Below, in pieces: positions 45,721 to 56,720 of a stretch of 64,000 bases of DNA. The position numbers and the translations under genes are program-made. Source of the stretch: Gnetum montanum (lineage: Eukaryota > Streptophyta > Gnetopsida > Gnetales > Gnetaceae); the NCBI GenBank assembly GCA_015680685.1, contig MNCI01014748.1, positions 50,093 to 114,092 of the forward strand. Reading direction: 5' to 3'. The notes under the pieces are model-generated. The model was not told the DNA's origin, searched no databases, and was given only the letters and a program-made list of their open reading frames with translations. Positions within the stretch are counted from its first letter, which is position 1. Each line of letters begins with the position of its first letter.

Positions 45721-48241
45721 CTCCAAGTATATGAGGAAACTTCTAGGATTAGCTCTTTTCCTAGGGGCTTAATCCAATCAAATATAGCATGGGTTAACAT
45801 GATTGTGCAAATCTTAGGAGGTTTTTGGTTTGAAGGATTCTTGAAGGAATTAGATGAAGAGGATAAAGGAGACATACGATGACTAGTTGCATGAGTTAGT
45901 GAAGGCTTTGTAAAACTATTGGTTTGGAAGAATGATCTTTTTCATGGTCTAGGTTTTGAACCACTCAATAAAGGAACTGGTTGTAAGTTAATGGCCCTAG
46001 TAGCATTACATTGCTATGGCTATGTAATAATTTCATCTTGCATGGATGGATCAAGTAGTAGCTGGGTTAAAGGTGGAGGAACATGTGTAGAAGGATGAGG
46101 AGGGTACTAATGAAATGGGGATTTTCCTTTGGGAGATGGAGAATGAGATCTATAGTACTCCAAAGGGTAGTAGTGATGCTAAACAGAGGCATGACTAGAA
46201 GAGTTACATAAAGACATGGGTTGCTAAACATAGTACCCATGTGGATTTGGCTGCCTATAAGAATACTATTACCTTGGTGGTGACATTCTCCACAACTTTG
46301 GGTGCTACCATTTCTGATACTGCTCATATGATTGTGGTGGATCTCTACTTGGATAATAAGCTTGTTGTTGGTGGAGGTACCTACAATTTTCTTGAGGATA
46401 AGGAAATCTTCTAGGTGCTTGCCTTCTTTTCAACCTAAGTTTTAGAGTGTACACCCCAATTTCCTGCAAGTGTGACATAATAGGGTAACATCCCTTAGGA
46501 TGTTCATATTGGAAAATTTCACACCCACCATCATCATCTAATTCTGACTCCAAAACCTCTTTGACTATAACAACTTTGCTCGTACCCCTTTGGTAGGCAT
46601 GTTCAGGTTCCTTCCTTCTCTTGAGATCATAGTCACTACCTTGCTCTTTGAATTCCTCTACAATTTTTAGAGCTATTTGGAATTTTTCATCCAAATATTT
46701 TCACATTTTATCCACCTTAACTAAAATTTTAGAAATAGATTTTTGAATCAGCAAGGGTTTTCACTACAACACTACATCAAGTGGTGCCTCCTCCTCACTC
46801 TCATAGAATGGAACCTCCCTTTCTGATGGAAGGGTCCTAGTTATATTCTTTAGCACTTTCATATTTTTTCAATTCTTCTTTTTTTGAAGTCTACTTAATG
46901 GCCTCTGGATCTTATGGACCCTTAGTTCTAACAATCTCCCTTAGGCATAAACCCCAAGGGTTCTCCTTGTTTTTTATCAATGCCCTTCTATGATATGGCA
47001 AAGCTACTCACTAAGAATAGCCATGGATAAGACATATGTGCAAAGGGGAATAATACCTACCCATGGCTACATCCAAGGGTTTATGTGTTCCTTGTCCTCA
47101 ACCTTGGATTTTCTTTCTAAAATTGGACACTTTGAAGTACATCTGATATATGTCATTGGATAGCTCAAGCATCATACACCATCCACAAATTAATTCCAAC
47201 TACAAGGAGTAGTACCAACTTTCTGCTTTTTTGTAAGTGTCTTGGGAAACAACTTACGTTTTTACCAATTATTCTCTATGTTCTCCAAGGCACAAGCATT
47301 GTGAAAGGTTTGAACATGGGTCTATGGATCTAAGTTATATTCTCCCACAAATTCAGGAATATTCTTCATATCCAGCATCTGTATTATGCTATCTTTTACA
47401 TGTTTGGTTAGAATTTTAATTGCCTCTATGATGTTCAGCATGCTTTGAGTTGCAAGAAAAGGCTCATCATCATCATGATTTCAATGATGCCTATAATACC
47501 CTCTACTACCCCTTCATTCATGGTGGAACCTACGATCATTATCCCACTATTCACCTCCATCATAGTTTCATCCTTTGTAATTTTGATTAGATTTAGAGGA
47601 GGAGGAAGAAGATGTAGATGAAGAAGGCAAATAGGGCAAAATATTTCCACCACCATAGTGTCTACCATTACCTCTTCACTTATCATAGCCATGATCATTA
47701 GGTTTAGGGGCATCATGATGCTTACCCGAGCCCCTGCCTTAACTTCCACTTTTACCTGAACCAAGATTGTTAATAGTGGACTATAAGTTTAGATTCAAGC
47801 CCCCTTTACCAAATTCAATGGGTGGAGAATCTTTATGTTGAGAACCCCTAGAGGAAGGATCCTTATTATATTTTTTTTTCAATAAGAACAAGGGATTAGT
47901 GAACCATTTTTACTTTGTAGCTTCATGGTTCTTCTCCTAGTGCTAATCTCTTTTGCATTGCATTTCCATGGGATAGTAGTCTCGATAGTCATGGTCTTGC
48001 ATAATGTATTCTTTATGAAGATCCTAGATGTCAAACCTCTTAATATTTGGAGCATCACCCTAGGAATAGATCGATTAGGTAACAACACAATGTTGCCCTC
48101 CATGTCTCTCCATTGCAACTATTCCTCTTCATGTAAGATGAAGGTGAAATTAGGTACAAACTCATCTAGATGGGTGTACATTACTCTAAATTCTTAGGGC
48201 ACTAGTAGACTTGATTCCTCAAGCCTATGAGAAGAAGACAT
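45721..48241 (-). pseudogene. Athila gag, minus strand
   Basis: A start ATG at 48241 lies about 170 nt after the LTR, opening 'MSSSHRLEESSLLVP'. The frame continues with stops through 'LQWRDMEGNIVLLPNRSIPR' (48.1 kb). The best-open part is complement 46305-46694 ('DEKFQIALKIVEEFKEQGSD', 'PRRFPYPQENCRYLHQQQAY'). A P/Y/Q/S-rich tail and 'KICTIMLTHAIFDWIK' (45.8 kb) align with residues near 23-34 of the B1 PR ORF. No zinc knuckle was seen. Assignment rests on position and the link to protease. Confidence 0.65.
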
Positions 48242-48379
48242 TTTTTATTAAAATAAAAATTCAATGTGCATTAATTATAGTTATCATTTTTATTTTTCAA
48301 TTGATTGCAAGTTTAGGGTTTGTTCCAATGATCTTAAATAATTTTCACTAAGTCCTAGATAGCACACGTATCAAACTAC

Positions 48380-48400
48380 AAGTCCTCGACAATGGTGCTA
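48380..48400 (-). promoter_or_regulatory. Primer-binding site of the Athila element
   Basis: The minus strand reads TAGCACCATTGTCGAGGACT a few bases after the LTR end CTCATCA. It is close to the Athila-type PBS TGGCGCCGTTGCCGGGGA (known, tRNA-Asp type), with changes mostly C to T or G to A. Confidence 0.65.
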
Positions 48401-48408
48401 ATGATTAG

Positions 48409-48957
48409 TGATGAGTAGTCCCTAAGCCCAACCATATGAATCACTACATGTTCATGCATGATCTTGAATTTTGTAGACTTATAGCCTTCTAAGTATACTA
48501 GTCCCTAGGAGATGAAAGTAACCATTGTAATTGTTATCCTCCTAGTTACACTTGTGAAATGAAAAGATATGGTTAAGTGCAATTGAGGCATATGATTTTT
48601 ATTTATTTTTTATTATTTTTTGGTTTATGATATAATTTTCCTAAGAATAAAGATCAAGTTGGTTCTGTTAAATGATCTCTATTGTCATTTATGCAATGCA
48701 TTCAAGTATATTCAACTTGAATAAAGATGTCATACAATTGACTCAAACAACTTTGTGGAAATTTATTAGCTATTGATGAAATTAAGAAAATAAACTGATA
48801 CAATATCCATGTCTCGTACATGAATGAAGTATTCAAGTTAAATATACTTGAATGCATTGCAACATGATTTTGACATCATAGGTTGGCCTACAATATTGTA
48901 GCTACAAGATCATCGATGCATCTATGATATCACAACCCATTTATTTGTTGTTTATCA
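48409..48957 (-). repeat. Athila LTR (549 bp) shared between two elements
   Basis: Left end TGATGAGTAG at 48409 next to the PBS; right end TTATCA next to another PPT (GGGGGTA, minus strand). The left 220 bp matches the LTRs at 40904 and 49271. The right part is shorter and carries a 32-bp inverted repeat, so this is a deleted or variant LTR. Confidence 0.75.
48692..48861. repeat. Inverted repeat, 32-bp arms with one mismatch
   Basis: The arm at 48692-48723 (starting TGCAATGCATTCAAG) and the arm at 48830-48861 (ending CTTGAATGCATTGCA) are reverse complements with one mismatch, separated by 106 bp. No target duplication was found at its edges. It could be a small foldback insertion or a local inverted duplication. 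Confidence 0.85.
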
Positions 48958-49265
48958 TACCCCCAAAATTGACTGAAAACTCATCTTTAAGTTAAATAAA
49001 ATTGAGATAGATTTTGCTATAGATTTGGCTTGAGTGATATTAAAAGAATGTCAAACTAACTCACTAGTTAACCAAGTGCTATATTTCCTAGTTTTATTTG
49101 AGTAGTTATAAAGGATTGATAAAAAAATATTGAACAAACATTAAAACTTTACAAAATTTGGAAGGTCTTCAAAATTCTTATGGAGGAGTCCTTCATTTTC
49201 TCTTAGCAGTGATGGCTCCTCTTGTCTTAATGGATTCTATACTATTTTGTTGATGCTCCTCTTTG
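48958..49265 (-). mobile_element. 3' internal fragment of a second Athila element
   Basis: A minus-strand PPT (TTTTGGGGGTA) abuts the LTR at 48957, with the GATGAGTTTTCAGTCA context. Text near 49210 ('GCAGTGATGGCTCCTC') matches 42060 ('GCAGTGAAGGCTCCTA'), the end of the coiled-coil region. It resumes after the solo LTR at 50157 and ends near 50277. Confidence 0.72.
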
Positions 49266-49270
49266 CATGT
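49266..49270 (+). repeat. Target-site duplication CATGT, left
   Basis: CATGT immediately before the solo LTR; identical to 50152-50156. Confidence 0.9.
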
Positions 49271-50151
49271 TGATGAGCAGCGAGGTGTCCCTATGCCCAA
49301 CCATATGAATCACAAAGTGTTCACGCACGATTCGGTCAAATTCTATGGACTTTATCATTTCCAGTGCACTAGCCCTTTAGGAAGTGAATCTAGCCTTAAG
49401 GTCAACTGTTATCCTTCCAATTACACTTGTGATGTATGTTGGTATGATTAAGTGTAACTAAGGCATCCAATTTTTATCATTTTTTATTTTATATTTTGGT
49501 GCTCAAAATGTATATAAAAGGAGTTTAATTAACTAATCTAAATTACTAATTAACTAATTATTTAAATAATCCTAACATAAGTATCCATTCCCACTTTTTG
49601 TACATATCTTAAACCCATGTACCCACTACTGGGTGATCAAATGCTATGCTACTAGACATACCAAGTGATAACACTGCTAGGACTACGAAGCAAATACGTG
49701 TTACACTCAAAGTGGTCGTACTTATGTGTGTAATCTATCTTGCTTAATTGTCTCATTAACATAATAACTGGAAAATATTTGATAACTAATTGAAATAATT
49801 AAATTAAATGCATAAATAAAATAGCTAATCTATCCAAACTCTTACAAGGTTTATCAGAAATCTCATCTTTATTGTTGCACACACTATTGTGCTCAAGTAC
49901 AACAATGCTCGAATAAAGATCTATAGACTTAATGACTCCTATTGCAGGCACTCAAGGAAAAAATTCTAACTGTTGAATGGAAAAAATGCAAGATCTTTGC
50001 TACTACTAAAATTTGGATTCCCCATAAATGTAGTTGGTAGGCATGTATTTATAAGCAATGGACAAACACTATGTCGACAAGGCCTCGTTGATGCAAGATG
50101 AGTTGCATCGATGGGGCCTCATCGTTGCAGCCAACCAATGATGACTCATCA
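49271..50151 (-). repeat. Athila solo LTR (881 bp) with intact target duplication
   Basis: TGATGAG at the left and CTCATCA at the right form perfect 7-bp terminal inverted repeats, flanked by CATGT on both sides. Orientation is minus, by alignment with the LTR at 40904 and a minus-strand TATA-like CTTATAAAT at about 50046-50054. CG dinucleotides are frequent, unlike the DNA it sits in, so it is younger. The empty site aligns with the Athila 3' region near 42100 ('GTGCATGTGGTGGTTGAGG'). It is the product of LTR-LTR recombination. Confidence 0.95.
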
Positions 50152-50156
50152 CATGT
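50152..50156 (+). repeat. Target-site duplication CATGT, right
   Basis: Second copy of the 5-bp duplication. Confidence 0.9.
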
Positions 50157-50277
50157 GAAAGTGGTCAAGGATGACCCTAAACTTCTTATTATCAATCCAT
50201 GGATTATCAACCTTCTAAGTAAGATCCATAAGTTTAGGTGTGATTAGGACTTTCCATAGACATGGTAGGGAAGGAAA

Positions 50278-51633
50278 CTGAAACACTGTGAAAATTTTGA
50301 GGCTTCGACGGTTCAGCAAAATCTTCTAACTTGGGTGAAAAAGGTGCAAAAAAATGTGGCCCAGCAAGTTCTCTCTTCAGTAAGAGGTCCATTCTGCCAT
50401 CATACAGAGCACAACATGATGAACTCCAGAACAAGACCAAGGATGCATAACAATAAGCCTTCAACCTTGCAAGCTTCCTATATTACAAAGATCTTAACTT
50501 TTGGTATATTACGCTACGTTACGCAACATGGCGTAGTGTCACATAGCACAGCGTAATGATAGAAGGTGGTCCATCACGACAAATCAGCAATCCAACAAAC
50601 TCCCAATGCTTAAGCAACAATCTGCAGTTTGCCATGCATTTCAGCAAGTTCTCTTTTTCAATTAAAGGGTCTATTACACTACATTACGCAATGTAGCATA
50701 ATAAATCCCAAAAGAAAAGGGAGCGCGACGATAGCACACTTCCGTAAGATTCGCCATTTTACGCTGGATTACGCTACACAGCGTAATCTAGTATGACACA
50801 GCATAATCCAACATGATGCCACATAATCAAAGAAATAGTTTGTCACCAAAGCTCACACGAGAGTGGCTTACAACGCATTACGCCACAAAGTGTAATGTAG
50901 CGTGACACAACAAGCTTCAAACACAAAAGCATTAAGTCAATGGCATATTGTAAGTCTAGGACACGCGTCATCCAAACTGCATTTTTTCTCCTGACCTTAA
51001 CCTTATAAATGTCTCAGTTGACAAGAATAAAAAAAGAGGAGGTTTTTCTGCGAAGGGCTTTTTCCTCCCATTTTTTAGCGATTGTTGGCAACCTTTGGCA
51101 AGAACATTGGTGAGAAGACGATTGTTGGATACTCTGCTTCAAGTCTGACCTCTTTGTACCTAGATTAGCTTGAACAAGGTAGACCGACCTTTTCTTGCTT
51201 CATCTTTAAATAGTTTTCTTGTTGTTAATACTTGCTTCGTCTAAGTTGAAGATTTCTTGTAATCATTACATCTAAAAAATTTTATTCATGAGTCAAGTTC
51301 CTAACCTTGGGACTACCTGTGTTCTAAATCTGAGTAATTGTGTCCTATCTATACGAACTTTGTAAACCATATCGAATCGATTATACTATTTTCAATCACC
51401 TTCAAAGTTAACAATATTATATCTTCTCATGAAGATCCATCATCTTGTCATCTATATCACAAAAAAATCATTTCGTTTTACTGATTAATTACGTCCCTAT
51501 CTAATTGACAAGACTGTTCAGGGCACCTCAGATTTATTTTCTCTAGCATGCCCCTTGCACAGATCTAGGGTTAAAACTCTGTACATGGATCCCCGCTCGG
51601 TATTTCCAGTTACCGATATTTTCTATTGTTACA
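50278..51633 (+). repeat. 5' LTR of A3, first part missing
   Basis: Starts inside the 3' arm of the LTR hairpin (TGAAACACTGTG), aligning with A2 from 20413, and ends TTGTTACA at 51633. It contains TTACGCTA-type palindromes (50505-50920), a conserved 'GGACACGCGTCATCC' element (50960) and a TATA box at 51004-51010. The missing left part is about 1.1 kb by comparison with A2. Confidence 0.85.
51004..51010 (+). promoter_or_regulatory. TATA box of the A3 LTR
   Basis: TATAAAT in the conserved family-A context, about 630 bp before the LTR end. Confidence 0.72.
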
Positions 51634-51639
51634 GTTTTC

Positions 51640-51656
51640 TGGCGCTAGAAGGAGGG
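51640..51656 (+). promoter_or_regulatory. Primer-binding site of A3
   Basis: TGGCGCTAGAAGGAGGG begins six bases after the LTR end. The initial TGG matches a tRNA CCA end; the priming tRNA was not identified. In A2 the PBS is deleted. Confidence 0.75.
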
Positions 51657-52039
51657 CCTTGAACCTCCAATCCACATTTTATGAGTAACCCTGTAAGCAA
51701 TCTGTACCCACTTTTGACCAACGTGAATGTAATACCTCCAAGGTGGTTTACGAAATTGTGCAGTACAGATCAGTTGCTGTGACGTTTCCTTTGGAATCTT
51801 GTAGGGTAGAAAGCCCAATCTTAGCTTTGTCTTATTGACGCCTTTAAAATTTTTACATTTGTCGCTATTACTATCGATCCATATAGAAAATGGACTCTAT
51901 ACATACCACTACTTTTGCTATGACCATTACAAATTTCAATGTCACAACCTTGAATCCCTTCACCATTGCTGAGTCCACAGTTGTCCTCAGCATGATGAGT
52001 CATCAGGGACCATCATGTCACTCATTGAGACTATAGGGT
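51657..52039 (+). other. A3 leader (5' UTR)
   Basis: About 380 bp between PBS and the first gag ORF, with no clear feature. The minus-strand ORF 51821-52003 has no recognisable motif. Confidence 0.5.
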
Positions 52040-54770
52040 ATGGACCCCTCATTCATCATCTTGATGCCTAAGGAATATAATTTCATTTCCGTCAACATCC
52101 AGGCAAAGCTAGCCATTGACCGAGCCGAACTGGAAGCAAAGAGAAATTATGAATTGATCTACAAAGGGGGTCGAGATTTCATTTCTACTGCATATGACTT
52201 CATCCCGCTTATCAACCACCATCACAAGCTCTTGTCACAACTTATTATGGTGAAGAATTAGACTCGACATCAATCTGTTGTGGAGCCTCAAAATGAAGAG
52301 GAAGAAGATGAATTTGCAGTCCAATTTGAACACGCGGACTCGTATCATACCCTTAGCACCTACATGTATGCAAATCTATTATTTCATCCTCTCACAGGAG
52401 AGACTATGCCTCTCAACATAATCACAACCTCTCAAATGCATGTGCCCATCCCCACCATTCCGTAGGTCACTACACTTCCCTCTTTCCTGCAGGTACAAAC
52501 TCCATCTCAAAATAACATAGGGGTGACTCTTCCACCCAAGGTAATTAGGTTCCCATCAGTGATACCTACCTCCATAGCTGCACATTTTATCCCACAGGTG
52601 TAGGTCCATTTCGTGCCTCTGACCCTTCTGGTCCAAAATCTGGTACAAAATCTGCTGCAAACTTTCCTGTCACAACCCACAGTGGGGCAACAGGTTGCCC
52701 CTGTAGTCTAGTTGCAACAATCTGTCTAGTAGCCCATGACTGATCAATGGACCATGCCTATTCCTCAACAACGTCAAAAATCTATGCTTTATGGTATGCC
52801 GCCCTTGGTCGCATCTACCGTAAGCATTACACAGCCAACCGTGCAACTCCCTTACATCCTACCTTCTACGTAGCAGTTGCATGGCGCCCAATCTAATCAG
52901 CCAAATCCCCCATCCATGGGTTTGGACCAAGCTTTTCAGCTTATCCAAACCCTCACTGAGGAGGTTAAACTCCTCAAGGCTGCTAGCTCTTATGTGGTAT
53001 AAGTCATGGATTTCTACCATGATGATCCAATTAGTCCATCAGTTCTGGTATTGTCATTGCCTCCTGGGATGTCACCTCCCCATTTCATGAAATACAATGG
53101 GGAAGGCGATCCTAATGCTCATTTGGTTACTTTTATATTAGAATCACTACTATTGCAACAATGGCCACATACAATCATTCGTGTCTTTGCTATGTCTTTA
53201 ACGAGTAAAGCTTTGGACTAGTATCGAGCACTCCCACGTGCTTCCATTTCAACCTTGGAAGAGTTTCTAATGTAGTTTGTGACCTATTTTAAGTACAACC
53301 TAAAGCTAGAAGTCATGCTAGACCAACTCATGGGAATCAAGAAAGATCCACTTGAGTCAGTGCAAAAGTTTATATAGGAGTGGAGCACTACTTTGAATGA
53401 AATCCATGAACCCATCGTGGAGGCCCATCTATTGGCAATCTTCAAAGGGGCAGTTAACAACTTTATCTAGTCTAAACTATACTACCTTGCTTCCTCTCCC
53501 TCAACCAAGTCTTTGCTTAAACTAAGAGCATCCAAGGTGCAGTGGAGGCTAGCAAAGATCTGGCATATGTGGTCTACAAAAATGCCCATAGTAAAAGTAA
53601 AGACAAAGGTAAATCCACATAGACAACAGTAGCGGCAGTTGCCGAATGAGGTAAGAAGAAAAATAACAGCAAGAAAACACCTTTATAATCTGCTAAGCAA
53701 CAACTAGCTCAAGCAGTGCTAATCAAGAAATTCCTTCTACCCCTAAAGCACCTCCGTAGCCAAGGCCTAAATTTGAGCATAAAGATCGCTCAAATTACGC
53801 GGCTCTACCTATAAAGCCTTCTAAACTTCTAAAACAATTACTAGGAGTTGGCCATATTCAACATAAGATGGTGTCCAAGGAGGCTATGAAATGTCACAAA
53901 TGCCATTGTGAGTTACTCAAGAACCCCTCCTTGGCCCTACCTCATGAGTCACTAGTTCCCAAGAACTTTAGGCTAGATCGGTTTTGTGACTACCATCAAT
54001 TATGTGGTCATGACACAGATTACTTCTAGGTGTTGAAGGATTACATTCAATATCTGATCGACCAAGGTGACCTCATCCTAGATAGCAATAGTCCAGCACA
54101 CCCAGAAAATCAAGCCATGCATGTGTATCGAGACCTATTAAATGCCAATAACACAGGGTACACAATCAACGTGGTAAGAGAAGAGGGTGATGGTCAGCCA
54201 TAGCCGAAATAGCCTTTTCTGTTACGAGTGCCCCCTCATTAGCCCCTAGTGGTAGGGTCTTCAACATCGACGAGCAGTGGCCCAAAGAAACCCTTTTTCC
54301 TCCGAGCCCATTCTTAGACCACTGCCCAACAACCTACTGTCATTGAAGCCACGGCCCAGTCTGCGCCTACGCCCAAGGCACCCTTTGTCATCACGGTGCG
54401 AAAACCACTAGCAGACACTCCTATGCAAGGGAAAACTTCTAAGTCAATCCCCCAAATTCAAATCAATAGAAAAGAAGAAATGGGTATGACAACTAACATA
54501 GCCAAGGATCATTTTACGCTGGGGTTTCCCAAGCTTAAACCCCTCACCTTTACACCCTTACCCCTATTTTCCAAAGAGGCCAAAGTTACATAAACATGAC
54601 CATCTCTTCCTAGCCACGCAAAAAGTAGTCCTTGACCAGATACCACCTTTCCCCAAGAAATTTGCCTCTTGGGATGAATGGAAGAGGAAAAGGGTGACAA
54701 ACAACCAGGTTGTGAGCATGACCTCTTCGACACCTTTACACAAGTTAAACAGGCTCTAAATAAAAAGAAT
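52040..54770 (+). pseudogene. Family-A Gag (A3)
   Basis: An N-terminal ORF (52040-52261) starts 'MDPSFIILMPKEYNFISVNI'. A P/Q-rich stretch (52440-52900) precedes the gag core at about 52990-53520: 'PPHFMKYNGEGDPNAHLVTF', 'ALPRASISTLEEFL' and 'MGIKKDPLESVQKFI', the usual retrotransposon Gag signature. Then comes a K/N-rich linker aligning with A2 7843, and the knuckle 'CDYHQLCGHDTDY' near 53990-54030. The last part is P/T-rich (54180-54600). TAG stops at many CAG positions. The C.YH..CGH.T pattern is that of Tat/Ogre Gag. Confidence 0.85.
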
Positions 54771-55420
54771 ACAACATTGAGCCTCTATGACTTGCTCATG
54801 ATGTCATAGAAACATCATGAGTCCATGGTTCGTATGCTAACATCTATACCTATCGATGAAAGTTTGCCAGCGGATGAAGAAGCAATTCATTCTATTATAC
54901 TACCCCTCACCACTATGAAACCTGAGCCTACTTTGTTGACCTTCCATGATGAATCTATTAAGGATGATCTAGCAAAAGGTTAGGTGACGATGGTGCCCAT
55001 GTTCATTACCATCCGAGTTGGTCAACACCAAATCTGGAGGGTACATGTGGATGATGGGGCAGCCACCAATGTCATTCCCTATCCCATAGTGGATAAACTA
55101 GGCCTGATTGATCAGATCAGTCCTACATCGACGTCATGTCTAAAGCCATTCAACGGGGCATGAGTGTAGGTCAAGGGGATGGTCCACATTAACTTTGTAG
55201 TAGGGGATCAATTCCCTACAGATGCAACTTTCATCATCTTCGAGAAGATGCCTAGATTTAATTTGATCCTAGAAAGGTCTTGGTTCGCTCAACTCAAGGT
55301 AGTTTCATCACCTATGCATCAGGAAATCCATCTACCCTATGCGGGAGGGGAAGTGGTTATCCACGGTGATGAAACCACCCTTAGGCTGTCAACAACGTAG
55401 AAGCATTACAGGGTTCAGAA
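54771..55420 (+). pseudogene. Family-A aspartic protease (A3)
   Basis: 'VHVDDGAATNVIPYPIVDKL' near 55040-55100 keeps a D-D-G-A active site. The frame continues through 'VHINFVVGDQFPTDATFII' to 'NLILERSWFAQLKVV' (55260-55300), where ILG is altered to ILE. Stops at 55162 and 55170 and downstream break it. It is better preserved at the catalytic site than A2. Confidence 0.85.
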
Positions 55421-55636
55421 ATCAAAATTCCCGAAGACCAATCCATTATCCAAACTTTTGAATGAGCCGAAACAATGGTTGATGACAGCCTAGCTTGGGC
55501 CAAACTACCATTCCAAGAAGAGGATGGTGATGTGAAGGAGTAGAGTCGTAAACCTCCCCACCCTTATGTGTCACTAAATGTGAAGGCAATCAAGAAACAA
55601 CTACAGAGTTAGTAGATGAACTATGTGGCCTAAAAA

Positions 55637-55975
55637 TTGACGCATATCTTTACGCTTTCCACCAGCTATGCTATTTATGCTTGCTGGTTTTACTCATTAC
55701 ATTTATGCATATCTTTATGCTTTCCACCAGCTATGTTATTTACGCTTGCCAATTTTACTCATTACATTTATGCATATCTTTACGCTTTCCACCAGCTATG
55801 CTATTTACGCTTTCTAGTTTTACTCATTACATTTACACATATCTTTACGCTTTCCACCAGCTATGCTATTTATGCTTGCTAGTTTTACTCATTACATTTA
55901 TGCATATCTTTATGCTTTCCACTAGCTATTCTATTTATTCTCATCAGCTTTACTTATTAAATTTAAGCATATTTT
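55637..55975 (+). repeat. Tandem block 1 in A3 (5 units, period exactly 65 bp)
   Basis: CATATCTTTACG-type starts at 55641, 55706, 55771, 55836 and 55901, with a decayed sixth at 55966. Each unit has CTTTCCACCAGCTATG and TTTTACTCATTACATTTA. Because 65 is not a multiple of 3, overlapping ORFs in two frames (55637-55882, 55681-55989) arise from the repeat and are not genes. A2 has only two units. Confidence 0.95.
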
Positions 55976-56009
55976 CACACTTCCATTAGCTGTCTTCTTT
56001 ACTTATTTA

Positions 56010-56180
56010 AAATTAGCCATGGCCCGAAATGGCCTAAAACTAATCCAGGCCCAAAATGTCCTAAAACTAGCAAAGGCCTGAAATGGCCCTAAACTAGACA
56101 TCCCATTTACGCTTTACACCTGAATTATTTAGTGGCCTGAAATGGCTTTAAACTAGTAAATCCACTTATGCTTTACACTT
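56010..56180 (+). repeat. Tandem block 2 in A3 (about 3 units)
   Basis: 'CCGAAATGGCCTAAAACTA', 'CCCAAAATGTCCTAAAACTA' and 'CCTGAAATGGCTTTAAACTA' -type segments; same repeat as 10125-10440 but with fewer units. Confidence 0.82.
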
Positions 56181-56720
56181 AAAACTAATTGCGGTTTGTC
56201 ATAGCATCAAAACCTATTCAATTATGCCTTATATAAAACGAAAACAACATGAAAAAAAATGGGAACATTAAACTTAAGACCATTAGACAACAAGATTCAC
56301 ATTAAAATAAGTTAAAAGAAAAATATTATCTTTTATTCCATTCCATCATAATAAAATCATGGCTAATATAGCCACGCTACGAATTGCCCTTGTCCCCACT
56401 ATCTCTCGTATCTCTTAAATCTACATCCACTTTGGGTAAATCATCCTCATAGGGACTACCCTTTTCATGAAGAATCTCCTCATGAAGACGGCCCTCTCTG
56501 TGAGGCTCTTCCACCTGGAGCTGCTTGCCATGACATTGATGATCTCCATTATGCTCTATTTCTTGTAAATCCCCTTCATAAGGACCGTTGTCATCGTTAT
56601 GTCCATCCTACTGAGGATCCTCTTTAGGTTGCTCCTCCAATTAGACTTGATACGTATATTAACATCTCCATCAAAACTAAGTATGAAAGAAAAAATAAAC
56701 ACGATAACACTATGATTTAC

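Larger units (their letters stand above)
40904..48957 (-). mobile_element. Athila-like element, minus strand, RH-INT deleted
   Basis: On the minus strand from right to left: 5' LTR (48957-48409), PBS, gag (48241-45900), protease, RT (44960-43850), a coiled-coil ORF (43800-42060), PPT and 3' LTR (41812-40904). RNase H beyond its start, and integrase, are missing between RT and the coiled-coil ORF. The right LTR is itself preceded by another Athila PPT and 3' region (48958 onward), so two elements share it. CG is strongly depleted. Confidence 0.8.

Noticed and set aside
47435-47764. Met/Ile-rich minus-strand ORF
   Set aside because: It is in a frame different from the followed gag frame and its composition comes from ATG/ATT-rich sequence. 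No motif.
55637-55989. Two overlapping open reading frames rich in hydrophobic and aromatic residues, suggesting a membrane protein
   Set aside because: They coincide exactly with the 65-bp tandem repeat, which is open in two frames because 65 is not divisible by 3. There is no counterpart of equal length in A2.
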